From Stomorhina lunata (taxonomy: Eukaryota; Arthropoda; Insecta; Diptera; Rhiniidae), in contig OW121742.1 in NCBI GenBank assembly GCA_933228675.1, forward strand, positions 108,938,940 to 109,002,939: a stretch of DNA of 64,000 nt, given 5' to 3'. Under the pieces are notes generated by a model that saw only the letters and a list, made by a program, of their open reading frames with translations, made no database searches and was not told the origin of the DNA. Of this stretch, positions 1-13,145 are shown piece after piece; position 1 is the stretch's first letter, and every line of letters begins with the position of its first letter. The position numbers were made by a program, and so were the translations under genes.

Positions 1-3000
1 CAAATGTAAATTTTACATTATTTACCTATTGTTTACATCATGTCAACAATATAAGTAATTAAAATTTAATTCGTTGCATCCATTCCACTTAAAAAACTTA
101 CACAAAAAAGTAAATTTCCTATTATTTACCCATTGTTTACATCATGTTTATTATGTAAAGAATTAGAAAATATGGTTTGCATCATGTAAATAATAAAAAT
201 TGTTAACATTCGTTGCATCTATTCCACTTAAAAAACTTACACAAAAAAGTAAATTTCCTATTTTTTACCCATTGTTTACATCATGTTTATTATGTAAAGA
301 ATTAGAAAATATGGTTTACATCATGTAAATAATAAAAATTGTTAACATTTAATCGACTGCAAGCTTTTTATTTGAAAAATTGGTACTGGAAAGTCAGTTT
401 CAATTACATTACCTATTGTTTACATCACGTAGAGCCAATTTTACATTATTTACATGATGTTAACATTATAAAACGCTGAAGATCAATTATTTCTACCCAT
501 TTCAATAAAATAATTGGTACTGGAAAGCCAATTTTATATTATTTACCTATTGTTTACATAAGGTAAACAATGTAAATTATTAAAATTTTATACATTCTAC
601 GCATTTTTCATTATGCTAAGATCTGTGGATGTCATTTTTGTGAATTTTACCTAAAGTTAACATAATGTAAACTAATTAAATTGAAAAGTTAAATTTACAT
701 TAAATTGGTTTTCTAATTTTCATTTAAATTGTGTAAATATTGACTAAAATCTGTAATTTTTTATAATAAATGTTCTTTACGTCATGTAAAAAATAGGAAA
801 ATAATTATAATTTACATTTATGTACTTAAATATTTACTATGATGTGTAAAAAATCAGAAATATTAATAATTTACATTGTATATGTCATGTAAACAATAGG
901 TAAATTATATGAAATTGGCTGATAAACAGCCAGACATGAACAACAATGACTTTCATATTATTTACCTAATGTTTACATTGTGTAAACATTAGGTAAATAA
1001 TATCAAATTGACATTCTATTGACTTAATAATAACTAAAACGTAAAAAACTTATTAATATTTAATAATTTACATTGTTTACATCATGTAAACAATATGTAA
1101 ATGATGTCAAATTTAATCTTTTAGGCCTAAATATCATGTAAGAAGTTCAGAATTAAAAAAAATTAAAGATTTATATTTTTTACATCATGTAAACAATAGG
1201 TAAATAATGTAAGGATTACCTTCAAACACCAATTTATATTGTAAGATGGATGGAACAAATTGATTTTTTAAAATTTTGATTGTTTACATCATGTAAACAT
1301 TAGGTAAATAATATCAAATTGACATTCGATTACGAAAATAACAACTAAAACGTATATAGCTAATAAATATATAATAATTTTCATTGTTTACATCATGTAA
1401 ACAATATCAAAATGACTTCAAATTTACTCTTTAGATCGAAATATCAATTTAAATTTTTAAAACTAAAAAATTTTAAAATTTATATTTTTTACATCATGTA
1501 AACAATAGGTTAATAATGTTGTAATTACCATCAAACGCCAATTTATCACATAAGATGGATAGAACAAGTTAAATTTTTAAATTGATTATTGTTTACATCA
1601 TGTAAACAATAGGTGAATAATATCAAATTGACATTCGATTACGAAAATAACAACTAAAACGTATAGAACTAATTAATATTTAATAATTTTCATTGTTTAC
1701 ATCATGTAAACAATATGTCTATAATGTCACTTTTTTAGACCTAAATATCAAGTAAGATGTTTTGAGCTAAAAAATTTAAAAATGTATATATTTGACATCA
1801 TGTAAACAATAGGTAAATAATATGAAATTGATCTTCGATTGACAAAATAATAACTAAAACGTATATAACTAATAAATATTTAATAATTTTTATTGTTTAC
1901 ATCATGTAAACAATAGGTAAATTATGTCAAATTAACATTTTTAGAACTAAATATCATGTAAGATGTTTAAAACTAAAAAATTTTGAAATTTATATTTTTT
2001 ACACCAATTTATCAAGTCAAATGAATGGAACAAATTGAACTTTTATAACTTTTATTGTTTACATCATGTAAACAATAGGTAAATAATATCAAATTAACAT
2101 TAAATTACCAAAATACCATATTAGAAGTATAGAACTAATTTAAATTTTATAATTTACATTGTTTACATCATGTAAATAATAGGTAAACAATATGAAATTT
2201 ACCCTTTAAGACCTTAATATCAACTAAGATGTTTTGAACTAATAAATATATAGGAATTGGTATTCTTTACATCATGTAAATAATGGGTAAATAATATGAA
2301 ATGTACTTTTTAAGACCTAAATATCAATTGAGATATTTAGAACTAATGAAAATGTTTGAATTTCCACTTTTACTTTATGTAAACAATAGGTAAATAATGT
2401 AAAATTTTCATTTTAACTCAAAAACATGAATTTCAACATTTAGAGCTAATTAGATATTCAAAATTTACATTGTTTACATCATGTAAATAAAAGGTAAATG
2501 ATTACTTTCATTATGTAAACTACTCTTTTCAAACAATTTATGAAAACTTCTTAGAAATTGTGTATGATTCATGTAAACAATAGGTAAATACTATGAAGCT
2601 AACATTAAATTTCCGAAATGACAATTAGGATATATAGAACTAATTAAAATTTTTTTTTATACATTGTTGACATCATGTAAACAATAGGTAAACAATATGA
2701 AATTTACTCTTTAAGACCTTAATATCAATCAAGATGTTAAGAAATAATAAATATATAAGAATTGGTGTTCTTTACATCATGTAAATAATAGGTAAACAAT
2801 ATGAAATATAGTATTTAAGACCTGAATATCAACTGAAATGTTTAGAACTAATAAAAATTAAAGAATTGACATTCTTTACGTCATGTAAACAATAGGTAAA
2901 TAATGTAAAATTTTCATTTTAACTCCAAAACATCAATTTCAACGTTTAGAGCTAATTAGATATTAAAAATTTACATTGTTTACATCATGTAAATAAAACG

Positions 3001-4975
3001 TAAATGATTATTTTCATTACGTAAACTACTCTTCCCAAAGAATTTAAGAAATTTTCTTAGAAATTGTGTATGATTCATGTAAACAATAGGTAAATAATAT
3101 GAAACGAACATTTAATTTCCTAAATAAAAATTATAATATATAGAACTAATTTTTACACAACATTACAACATTGTTTACATATTGTAAACAATAGGTAAAC
3201 AATACGAAATTTACTCTTTAAGACCTTAATATTGACTAAGATGCTTAGAACTATTAAAAATTTAAGAATTGTAATTCTTTACATCATGTAAATAATGGGT
3301 AAACAATATGAAATATGCTATTTAAGACCTAAATATCAACTGAAATGCTTAGAACTAATAAAAACTTATGAATTGACTTTCTTTACGTCATGTAAACAAT
3401 AGGTAAATAATGTAAAATTTTCATTTTAACTCCAAAACATCAATTTCAACGTTTAGAGCTAATTAGATATTAAAAATTTACATTGTTTACATCATGTAAA
3501 TAAAACGTAAATGATTATTTTCATTACGTAAACTACTCTTCCCAAACAATTTAAGAAATTTTCTTAGAAATTGTGTATGATTCATGTAAACAATAGGTAA
3601 ATAATATGAAACGAACATTTAATTTCCTAAATAAAAATTATAATATATAGAACTAATTTTTAGACAACATTACAACATTGTTTACATATTGTAAACAATA
3701 GGTAAACAATACGAAATTTACCCTTTAAGACCTTAATATTGACTAAGATGCTTAGAACTATTAAAAATTTAAGAATTGTAATTCTTTACATCATGTAAAC
3801 AATGGGTAAACAATATGAAATATACTATTTAAGACCTAAATATCAACTGAGATGCTTAGAACTAATAAAAACTTATGAATTGACTTTCTTTACGTCATGT
3901 AAACAATAGGTAAATATTGTGAAATTTTCATTTTAACTCCAAAACATCAATTTCAACGTTTAGAGCTAATTGGATATTAAAAATTTACATTGTTTACATT
4001 ACATGATGTAAACAAAAAAGGTAAATGATCTAAACTACTCTTCTCAAACAATTTTTGAAAATTTCTTACAAATTGTGTATGATTCATGTAAACAATAGGT
4101 AAATAACATGAAACTAATATTCAATAGCCGAAATAATAATTAGGATATATAGAACTAATTAAAATTTTATATTTAACATTGTTTACATCATGTAAATAAT
4201 AGGTAAACAGTATGAAATTCACTCTTTAAGACCTTAATATTGACTAATATGTTTAGAACTATTAAAAATTTAAGAATTGTAAATCTTTACATCATGTAAA
4301 TAATGGGTAAATAATGTAAAATTTTCATTTTAACTCTAAAAATTCTCACTTTAACTTCAAAAAGTTGTTAACATCATGTAAATAAAAGGTAAATTAATAT
4401 TTTCATTATGTAAACAACATTTTTTACACAATTTAGGAATATTACTTATAAATTATGTTCGATTCATGTAAACAATAGGTAAATAACATAAAACTGATAT
4501 TTACTTATCAGAATAACAACTGAGTTGTATAGAACTAATAAAAATTGTTTATTTTATATTGTTTACATGATGTAAACAATATGTAAATAATATGAAATTT
4601 ACTCTTTAAGACCTTAATATTAACTAAGATGCTTAGAACTTATAAAAATATAAGAATCGCCATTCTTTACATCATGTAAATAATAGGTAAACAATATGAA
4701 ATATAGTATTTAAGACATAAATATCAACTGAAATGTTTAGAACTAATAAAAATAAATTGGTTGACATTCTTTACTTCATGTAAACAATAGGTAAATAATG
4801 TAAAATTTTGATTATAACACCAAAACATCAGTTTAAAAGTATGAAGCTATTTTAATTTAAATAATTTACATTGTTTACATCATGTAAATAAAAGGTAAAT
4901 AATTATTTACATCATGTAAACTACTTTTTTTAAAAGATTTAAGAAAATTTGTGATAAATTGTGTTCGATTCAAAT
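1..4975 (-). repeat. 104-bp satellite array, first block
   Basis: Diverged tandem repeat. The landmark TAAGACC recurs at 2207 and 2311 and continues at about 104-bp spacing through 2712 and 2816. Nearly every monomer holds the palindrome GTTTACATCATGTAAAC followed by AATAGGTAAATAAT. Read on the minus strand, the monomer matches the array at 6331-8030, so the two blocks are the same family in opposite orientation. Copies near the left edge are more irregular than those at 2200-4900. No coding potential seen. Confidence 0.93.
2375..4975 (-). repeat. 507-bp higher-order repeat of five 104-bp monomers
   Basis: The segment starting TCATGTAAACAATAGG recurs at 2375, 2881, 3388 and 3895, offsets 506, 507 and 507, with long nearly identical stretches between copies. 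A related copy starts near 4776 after a shortened one near 4316. Within one unit, monomer landmarks fall at 2414, about 2518, about 2610, 2712, 2816 and 2920, so the unit is five monomers. This implies recent amplification at the multimer level. Confidence 0.85.
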
Positions 4976-6330
4976 AATTTATTTAATCTCCTTAAAACGC
5001 TTGTCTCCATAACTGTCACTTAAATTTTCTTCTATTTCCTTATGCCATGACAAAACTATTGTCATCAATTTAAGCTCCATCTATGGCTGTAAATGTATGT
5101 GTGTTTTGCTAAATAAACCATGAAAACAAGGACATTTTTTCTTACACGTTTGCATGAGTAAATGACAACATGTGTGAGGGGTTTATCTTTGGCTGTTTTT
5201 CATCACTTTTTTTCTATGTTTTTTTCAATCCTCCACTCAACGTGAATCATGACAAATTCTTGGAAAAAGTAAAACAACATCCTTTATCCTTTTTATTTTT
5301 GCTCGTTACACATACATACATATACCCTCAACTATGAGATGGTCTGTTAAATTTTATGTCTGGCAGACGTCTGACGCCAAATAAGATTTTGTTCTGAAAA
5401 AAAAAATGATTTTTTTCAAGATGATTTTGGCTAAAAACGTATGATGATAAAAGTGTTTGCAGAAAAGCAAAGAATAATGCATTTTCAGCTTAAGGCAGGG
5501 TAAAGGAAAGAAAAAAACTAGAGTGTTACAAAATCATGGTTATGGTATTGTCTCAAAAAATTATGACTCGTTTTGGGAATAATAAAAAAAAATACGTTTT
5601 AAAATTTTATTACTTATAAAACTTTTTTTTCAGCTAATAATGTTGATAAAATTGTGAATTACAAAATTTTAGGTCCTAGGGGGTTGCTTTGCATTTTGCC
5701 AACCACCAAACGAAAGCATTTGCTGATTTCAAATCCAATCTTAATTTTATGGTAAAATAGAAAATCTTGACTTTTATTTGTTTAAATATTTTGTCGTTTT
5801 AAGTTTAGCAACCCTTAAAAAATTCTTAAATAACTTTCAGATTTTGTTCAAGTATAATTGGCAAAAATATTATGATTTTTGAGAAACGTGTGTAATAATT
5901 GTAACTATTCATGGCTTTTGAATGTAATAATTTAATGCTATAATTATTATGGTTCTTCATGGTGTTTCGAAAAGCCCTTAGGGTTGTAACATATAAATAT
6001 TTTGTTTTCATCATCATCGCTATCATTATCTGCTCTAGCAATTATCATTAGTATTGATTTCACATTGAAAAATATTTGATCTATAATTATTGGTTATTTA
6101 CCACCTATTGTGTTATAGACTACAGTTTAAAAATATAATGAGAATAGAGATGATTGCGAGATATTGTTGAGGGTAAATAGAAATTAATGGTTTTCCTAAA
6201 ATACTAAGTCAATTGTTAGCATATGGGCTATTAAAGGGTTTTTCTAATACTTTACATGGGTTAGTTATGGTGTAAATAGGGTAAATTATAACAATATAGT
6301 GCATTTGGAAAATTTTTCTTATCGATTTAG
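4976..6330. other. non-repetitive AT-rich spacer between inverted arrays
   Basis: No satellite monomers until a degenerate edge at about 6100-6330. It contains homopolymer runs and a short CATA-type microsatellite near 5310. The minus-strand open frame at 5826-6041 (71 codons) has no recognisable domain and lies in AT-rich low-complexity DNA; I do not call it a gene. Confidence 0.7.
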
Positions 6331-8030
6331 TATTTCAATGAATATATTACATTGTTTACCTATAGTTTACACAACGTAAATAAGGTAAAATTTTACATTT
6401 TTATAAGTTCCAAACATTTTAGTTGAAATTTAGGTCTTAGAGTGTAAATTTAACACTATTTACCTAATGTTTACACGATGTAAACAATGTAAAATATTGA
6501 TTTTTGATCAGGTGTGAACATCTAAGTACATATTAAGGTATTAGAGGGTAAAATTATCACTATTTACCTATTATTTACATCACGTAAATAACGTAAAATT
6601 TTAAATTATCATCAATTCTAAACATCCTAGTAGATATTTAGATCTTATGAAGTAAATTTAATATTATTTACCTATTGTTTACATAATGAAAGCATTGTAA
6701 AATATTAAATTTTGGTCAATTCTAAACATGCTAGTAGATATCTAGGTCTTAGAAAGTAAATTTAACACTATTTACCTATTGTTTACATCATATAGACTAT
6801 GTTAAATATTAAATGTTAGTCAGTTCCAAACATCCTAGTAGAAATTTAGGTCTTAGGAAGTAAACTTAATATTATTTACCCATTGTTTACATAATGAAAA
6901 CAATCTAAAATATTAAATTTTTATTAATTCTAAACATCCCAGTAGATATTTAGGTCTTGGAGTGTAAACTTAACGCGATTTACCTATTGTTTACATGATG
7001 TAAAGAATGTAAAATATTAAATTTCGATCAATTCTAACTATCCTAGTAGATATTTAGGTCTAAGAGGGTAAAATTAATACTATTTACCTATTACTTACAT
7101 CACATAAACCATGAACAATATTAAATTTTGATCAGTTCTTAACATCCTAGTAGAAATTTAGGTCTTAGAGTGTAAATTTAACCGTATTTACCTATTGTTA
7201 GCATGAGGTAAACAATGTAAAATATCAAATATTGATAAGTTCTAAACATTCTAGTAAATATTTAGGTCTTAGAAAGTAAATTTAACACTATTTACCTATT
7301 GTTTACATCATATAGACTATGTTAAATATTAAATGTTTATCAGTTCTAAACATCCTAGAAGAAACTTAGGTCTTAGGAAGTAAACTTAATATTATTTACC
7401 TATTTTTTACATAATGCAAACAATGAAAAATATTAAATTTTGATCAGTTCTTAACATCCTAGTAGAAATTTAGGTCTTAGAGTGTAAATTTAACGCTATT
7501 TACCTTATGTTTACATGATGTAAAGAATGTAAAATATTAAATTTTGATTAGTTCTTAATACCCTGGTAGATACTTAGGTCTTAGAAAGTAAATTTAACAC
7601 TATTTTCCTATTGTTTAGATGATGTAAACAATGTAAAATATCAAACATTGATAAGTTCTAAGCATAATAGTAGACATTTAGGTCTTAGAGAGTAAATTTA
7701 ACACAATTGCCTATTGTTTACATAATGTAAACAATATAAAATATTAAAGTTTTATCAATTCTAAACATCCCAGTAGATATTTAGGTCTTAGAGTGTAAGT
7801 TTAACACTATTTACCTATTGTTTACATTATGTAAACAATGTCAAACATTAAATTTTGATCAAATCTTAAAATCCTAATAGATATTTTAATCTTAGAAAGT
7901 AAATTTAATATTATTAACCTATTGTTTACATGATACTAACAATGTAAATTATTAAAATTTAATTATTTATAAACATTTTAGTTGTAATTTTGACAAAGTC
8001 AATTTTATATTATTTACCTATTGCTGATCC
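6331..8030 (+). repeat. 104-bp satellite array, inverted block
   Basis: The landmark GGTCTTAG (or a one-base variant) occurs at 6433, 6537, 6641, 6745, 6849, 6953, 7057, 7161 and 7265, a strict 104-bp spacing. Each monomer carries TATTTACCTATTGTTTACAT and an ATGTAAAC palindrome arm. The reverse complement of the monomer matches the 1-4975 block, so this is the same family inverted. Confidence 0.93.
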
Positions 8031-9964
8031 ATAAAAATTTTTAATTTAAAAAATTTTCTGTAGATATTTTTTTGCTTAGAAACATTTTTTATAGAAATAA
8101 TTTCTTTTAGAAAAATTTTCTAAAGAAATTATCTTATTTCAAAAAATTTTCTATAGCAATTTTTTCAATATGAAAAATTTTCTACAAAATTTTTTTCAGA
8201 TTAAAAAATTTGCTACAGAAATATTTTCATATTAAAAAATTTCCTATAGAAATTCTTTTATATTGAAAAATTTTCTTTAGACATTTTTTCATATTAAAAA
8301 ATTTTGTACAGAAATTTTTTCATATTGAAAAATTTTCTATACAAATTTTTTTACATTGAAAATTTTTCTATAGAAATTTTTTCATATTGAAATTTTCTAT
8401 AGAGATTTTTTCATATTAAAAAATTTCTTTTAAACATTTTTTCATATTGAAAAATTTTTCTTAAACATTTTTTCATATTGAAAAATTTTCTATAGAAATT
8501 TTTTCATATTGAAAAACTTTCTATAGAAATTTTTTCATATTGAAAAATTTTCTATAGAAATTTTTTCATATTGAAAAATTTTCTATAGAAATTTTTTCAT
8601 TTTGAAAAATTTTCTATAGAAAATTTTTCATATTGAAAAATTTTCTATAGAAATTTTTTCATATTGAAAAATTTTTTATAGAAATTTTTTCATAATGAAA
8701 AATTTTCTATAGAAATTTTTTCATAATGAAAAATTTTCTATAGAAATTTTTTCATAATGAAAAATTTTCTATAGAAATTTTTTCATATTGAAAAGTTTTC
8801 TATAGAAATTTTTTCATATTGAAAAATTTTCTATAGAAATTTTTTCATATTGAAAAATTTTCTATAGAAATTTTTTCATATTGAAAAATTTTCTATAGAA
8901 ATTTTTTCATATTGAAAAATTTTCTATAGAAATTTTTTCATATTGAAAAATTTTTTTTAAACATTTTTTCATATTGAAAAATTTTCTATAGAAATTTTTT
9001 CATATTGAAAAATTTTCTATAGAAATTTTTTCATATTGAAAAATTTTCTATAGAAATTTTTTCATATTGAAAAATTTTCTATAGAAATTTTTTCATATTG
9101 AAAAATTTTATATAGAAATTTTTTCATATTGAAAAATTTTCTATAAAAATGTTTTCATATTGAAAAATTTTCTATAGAAATTTTTTATATTGAAAAATTT
9201 TCTATAGAAATTTTTTCATATTGAAAAATTTTCTATAGAAATTTTTTCATATTGAAAAATTTTCTATAGAAATTTTTTCAGATTGAAAAATTTTCTACAG
9301 AAATTTTTTCATATTGAAAAATTTTCTATAGAAATTTTTTCATATTGAAAAATTTTATATAGAAATTTTTTCATATAGAAAATTTTTCTATAGAAATTTT
9401 TTCAAATTGAAAAATTTTCTATAGAAATTTTTTCATATTGAAAAATTTTCTACAGAAATTTTTTCATATTGCAAAATTTTCTATAGAAATTTTTTCATAT
9501 TGAAAAATTTTCTATAGCAATTGAAAAATTTTCTATAGAAATTTTTTCATTCGAAGAATTTGCTATAGAAATTTTTTCATTCGAAAAATTTTCTATAGAA
9601 ATTTTTTCATTCGAAAAATTTTCTATAGAAATTTTTTCATTCGAAAAATTTTCTATAGAAATTTTTTCATTCGAAAAATTTTCTATAGAAATTTTTTCAT
9701 TCGAAAAATTTTCTATAGAAATTTTTTCATTCGAAAAATTTTCTATAGAAATTTTTTCATTCGAAAAATTTTCTATAAAAATTTTTTCATTCGAAAAATT
9801 TTCTATAGAAATTTTTTCATTCGAAAAATTTTCTATAGAAATTTTTTCATTCGAAAAATTTTTTATAGAAATTTTTTCATTCGAAAAATTTTCTATAGAA
9901 ATTTTTTCATTCGAAAAATTTTCATTAGAAATTTTTTCATTCGAAAAATTTTCTATAGAAATCG
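8031..9964 (-). repeat. 31-bp satellite array (CATATTG subtype)
   Basis: The unit can be written A-T6-CATATTG-A5-T4-CTATAG-AA, 31 bp. For example, TTGAAAAATT occurs at 8881 and again at 8912. The left edge (8031-8450) is degenerate and the interior is nearly uniform, the usual picture of edge decay and central homogenisation. In reverse complement the unit lines up with the CTATAG-A5-T5-CTAATG-A4-T5 unit of the 13-17 kb array, so I assign both to one family in opposite orientation. Confidence 0.92.
9541..9960 (-). repeat. 30-bp CATTCG subtype block
   Basis: Here the unit is A-T6-CATTCG-A5-T4-CTATAG-AA with an exact 30-bp period for about 14 copies and very few substitutions (9553, 9775, 9852 and 9925 regions). 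It is one base shorter than the neighbouring 31-bp units. A short stretch of the same CATTCG type reappears near 10965-11050. Confidence 0.9.
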
Positions 9965-10455
9965 TATAATATCAAAATTGTATAATATCAAATATTGATA
10001 AGTTCTAAACATTCTATAATATATTAAGGTCTTAGAGAATAAATTTAGTATTATTTACCTATTGTTTACATGATGTAAACTATGTAAAATATTAAATTTT
10101 GATCAGTTCTATACATCCTAGTAGATATTTAGGTTTTAGAGAATAAATTTAACACTTTTTACCTATTGTTTACATAATGTAAACAATGAAAAATATTAAA
10201 TTTTTAACAGTTCCAAACATTCTAGTATATATTTAAGTCTTAGAGGGTAAAGTCAATATTATTTACCTATTGTTTACATGATGTCAATAATACAAAATAT
10301 TAAATTATTATCAGCTCTCAATATCCTAGTATGTATTTAGGTCTTAGAGAGTAATTTTAACACTATTTACCTTTTGTTTACATAATGTAAATAATGTTAA
10401 TATTAAATTTCTGTCAGTTCTAAACATCTAAGAAGATATTTAAATCTTACAAAGT
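9965..10455 (+). repeat. 104-bp satellite segment nested inside the 31-bp array
   Basis: About four and a half monomers of the 104-bp family, in the same orientation as 6331-8030, interrupt the 31-bp array. Palindrome-bearing motifs are seen near 10066, 10170, 10270 and 10376. Both junctions are abrupt: on the left near TAGAAATCGTATAATATC, on the right near AAAATATAGAAATTTC. Confidence 0.88.
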
Positions 10456-11425
10456 AAAATATAGAAATTTCTTCATATAATTTTCTATAGAAATTTTTTC
10501 ATATTGAAAAATTTTCTATAGAAATTTTCTCATATTGAAAAATTTTCTATAGAAATTTTTTCATATTGAAAAATTTTCTATAGAAATTTTTTCATATTGA
10601 AAAGTTTTCTATAGAAATTTTTTCATATTGAAAAATTTTCTATAGAAATTTTTTCATATTGAAAAATTTTCTATAGAAATTTTTTCATATTGAAAAATTT
10701 TATATAGAAATTTTTTCATATTGAAAAATTTTCTATAAAAATGTTTTCATATTGAAAAATTTTCTATAGAAATTTTTTCATATTGAAAAATTTTCTATAG
10801 ACATTTTTTCATATTGAAAAATTTTCTATAGACATTTTTTCATATTGAACAATTTTCTATAGAAATTTTTTCATATTGAAAAATTTTCTACAGAAATTTG
10901 TTCATATTGAAAAATTTTCTATAGAAATTTTTTCATATTAAAAAATTTTCTATAGAAATTTTTTCATTCGAAGAATTTGCTATAGAAATTTTTTCATTCG
11001 AAAAATTTTCTATAGAAATTTTTTCATTCGAAAAATTTTCTATAGAAATTTTTTCATATTGAAAAATTTTCTATAGAAATTTTTTCATATTGAAAAATTT
11101 TCTATAAAAATTCTTTCACATTAAAAAATTTTCTTTAGACATTTTTTCACATTAAAAAATTTTCTATAGAAATTTTTTCATATTGAAAATTTTTCTATAG
11201 AAATTTTTTCATATTGAAAAATTTTCTATAGAAATTTTTTCATATTGAAAAATTTTCTATAGAAATTTTTTCATATTGAAAAATTTTCTATAGAAATTTT
11301 TTCATATTGAAAAATTTTCAATAGAATTTTTTTGTTTCGAAAAACTTTCGATAGAAATTTTTTCATTTAGAAAAATTTTCTATAAAAATTTTTTTCATTT
11401 CGAAAAACTTTCTTTTGATATTCTT
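10456..11425 (-). repeat. 31-bp satellite array, continuation
   Basis: Same 31-bp CATATTG unit as 8031-9964, with a few CATTCG units near 10965-11050. Units become irregular after about 11320 (variants with TTTCGAAAAACTTTC), marking the right edge. Confidence 0.9.
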
Positions 11426-12580
11426 TCTTTTTTGACTAATATCTTAGTCTATTGGACATAAACTTTTTTTGCCATAAATTTGCATTATTTTCCCCTCGTG
11501 GCATAAAATTTTGTAAAAGTACTATCTTTACATCTTTTGGCCAAAAAGTCAAAACTTTTCATGTCACCCTCATCATTTGGCAAATATTAAAGATTTTTCT
11601 TTATTCTCTCGAGTCTATTAAGATAAAATTAAAATCCATTTTTTATGAATCACAAACAGCCACAGGAAAACATCCTAAAGTTTCCAATTAAGAAAATGTT
11701 TAAGTGCTAAGATAATGATGATGATAATGATGATAATAAGGAAGAAGATATATAAGACATTTTGATGGTTCACAAACACTCTTGAGGTTATAAAGGTGTG
11801 TTTATGGCGGAAACGATTTTAAGTTTATAAAAAGTTCATTTCATATAATGATCTCAATAAAAATTAGTGTTAAAAATTTTAGCTAATAAACTTTTCGCAA
11901 AAAGAAAAGCGTTTAACACATAATGACTAACTTTTATCAAATGAAAAAATTTTGTTATATAAATTTTCCTCTAAAAAGAGGAAAATCGACTCAAATCTCT
12001 AGAAAAAATCAAGTTTCAGTTATGAAAGTTGTATCCCCTCTAGTCGACTGTCATTTGTCAAAAATTTTGATTTAATTGACTTCAAGAAATGTTTATAATT
12101 ATTGATTTATTAAAACCTGGCAGCTGTTGTCATTAGGTGTTTTTCGTTTTCAAATGTCTAGAGTATTGATTCGAAATAGTCGAGATTTTCTTAAGGTGTC
12201 ATTTAATTATGTTGTTTTACATGAGTTGTAGTTATTACTTTAAACCATTTTACAACTTACAACCCCACACACTCTTGGGCTTCTTGTAATGTCTTAAATT
12301 TCGTAGACTAATTAAAAAATTATGTCGACAAAAACATGTAACAAGTTTTACTCTACCCGCTCCTTTACTTCTAACCAGTTACTCGTATCTGTTTAATTAT
12401 TTGAATTTCAAATGAATAAATTTAACAAGTTTATAGACTGTCAATATGTGGAGCAGGAGAAATAGAAAATGTAAACTAATTAGTAATTAAAAACTAATTA
12501 AAATTCAGACACAGAAAGACTCAGAGATAGAACAAAACATTTTACAAATTAATAATCTAACACAAATACTCAGTCAGTTA
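11426..12580. other. non-repetitive AT-rich stretch
   Basis: No tandem structure apart from a GATGATAAT microsatellite near 11713-11740. The plus-strand open frame 11452-11691 (79 codons) shows no domain, repeat or signal that I recognise and is not called. No RNA gene seen. Confidence 0.65.
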
Positions 12581-13145
12581 CTCGACGATAGAATCGACTA
12601 AATACTCGATTTAATACTCGACTACAAAAATGACTATGAACTCGACTAAAAAATGGAACACATAATCGATCATATACACGACTATATAATCGATTATATA
12701 CTCGACTATATTTTCAAATATATACTCGATTATTTACTCGAATATAGACTTGACTATATTCTAGACTATAGACTCGACTTTAGACTCGACTATATACTCG
12801 TTTACAGACTCGACTTTAGATTCGAGTATAGACTCAATTACAGACCGACTAAAGACTCGACTACAGACTCGATAATATACACGACTATAGATTCGATTAT
12901 AGACCCGACTATATACTTATCTATAGACTCAACTATAGACTCGACTATATACTCGACTAAAGACTCGACTTCAGACTCGACTTCAGACTCGACTAAATTC
13001 TAGACTATAGACTTGACTTCAGACTCGACTAATGACTCCAATATATACTCGACTATAGACTCGTCTTCAGACTCGACTATAGACTCGAACATATTCTAGA
13101 TTATATTCTAGACTATATTCTAGATTATCGACTCTACTAAAACGT
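12581..13145 (+). repeat. 12-bp satellite (CTCGACTATAGA) array 1
   Basis: Units of 12 bp alternating mainly between ACTCGACTATAG and ACTCGACTATAT with scattered substitutions. The open frame at 12653-13003 (Asp/Tyr/Ile-rich, then Ser/Thr/Ile-rich) is only the translation of this repeat. Confidence 0.93.

Noticed and set aside
1..4975. CRISPR-like array (regularly spaced palindromic repeat)
   Set aside because: Spacers are homologous to one another, so this is an ordinary satellite with a palindromic box. No cas-like genes, and eukaryotic context.
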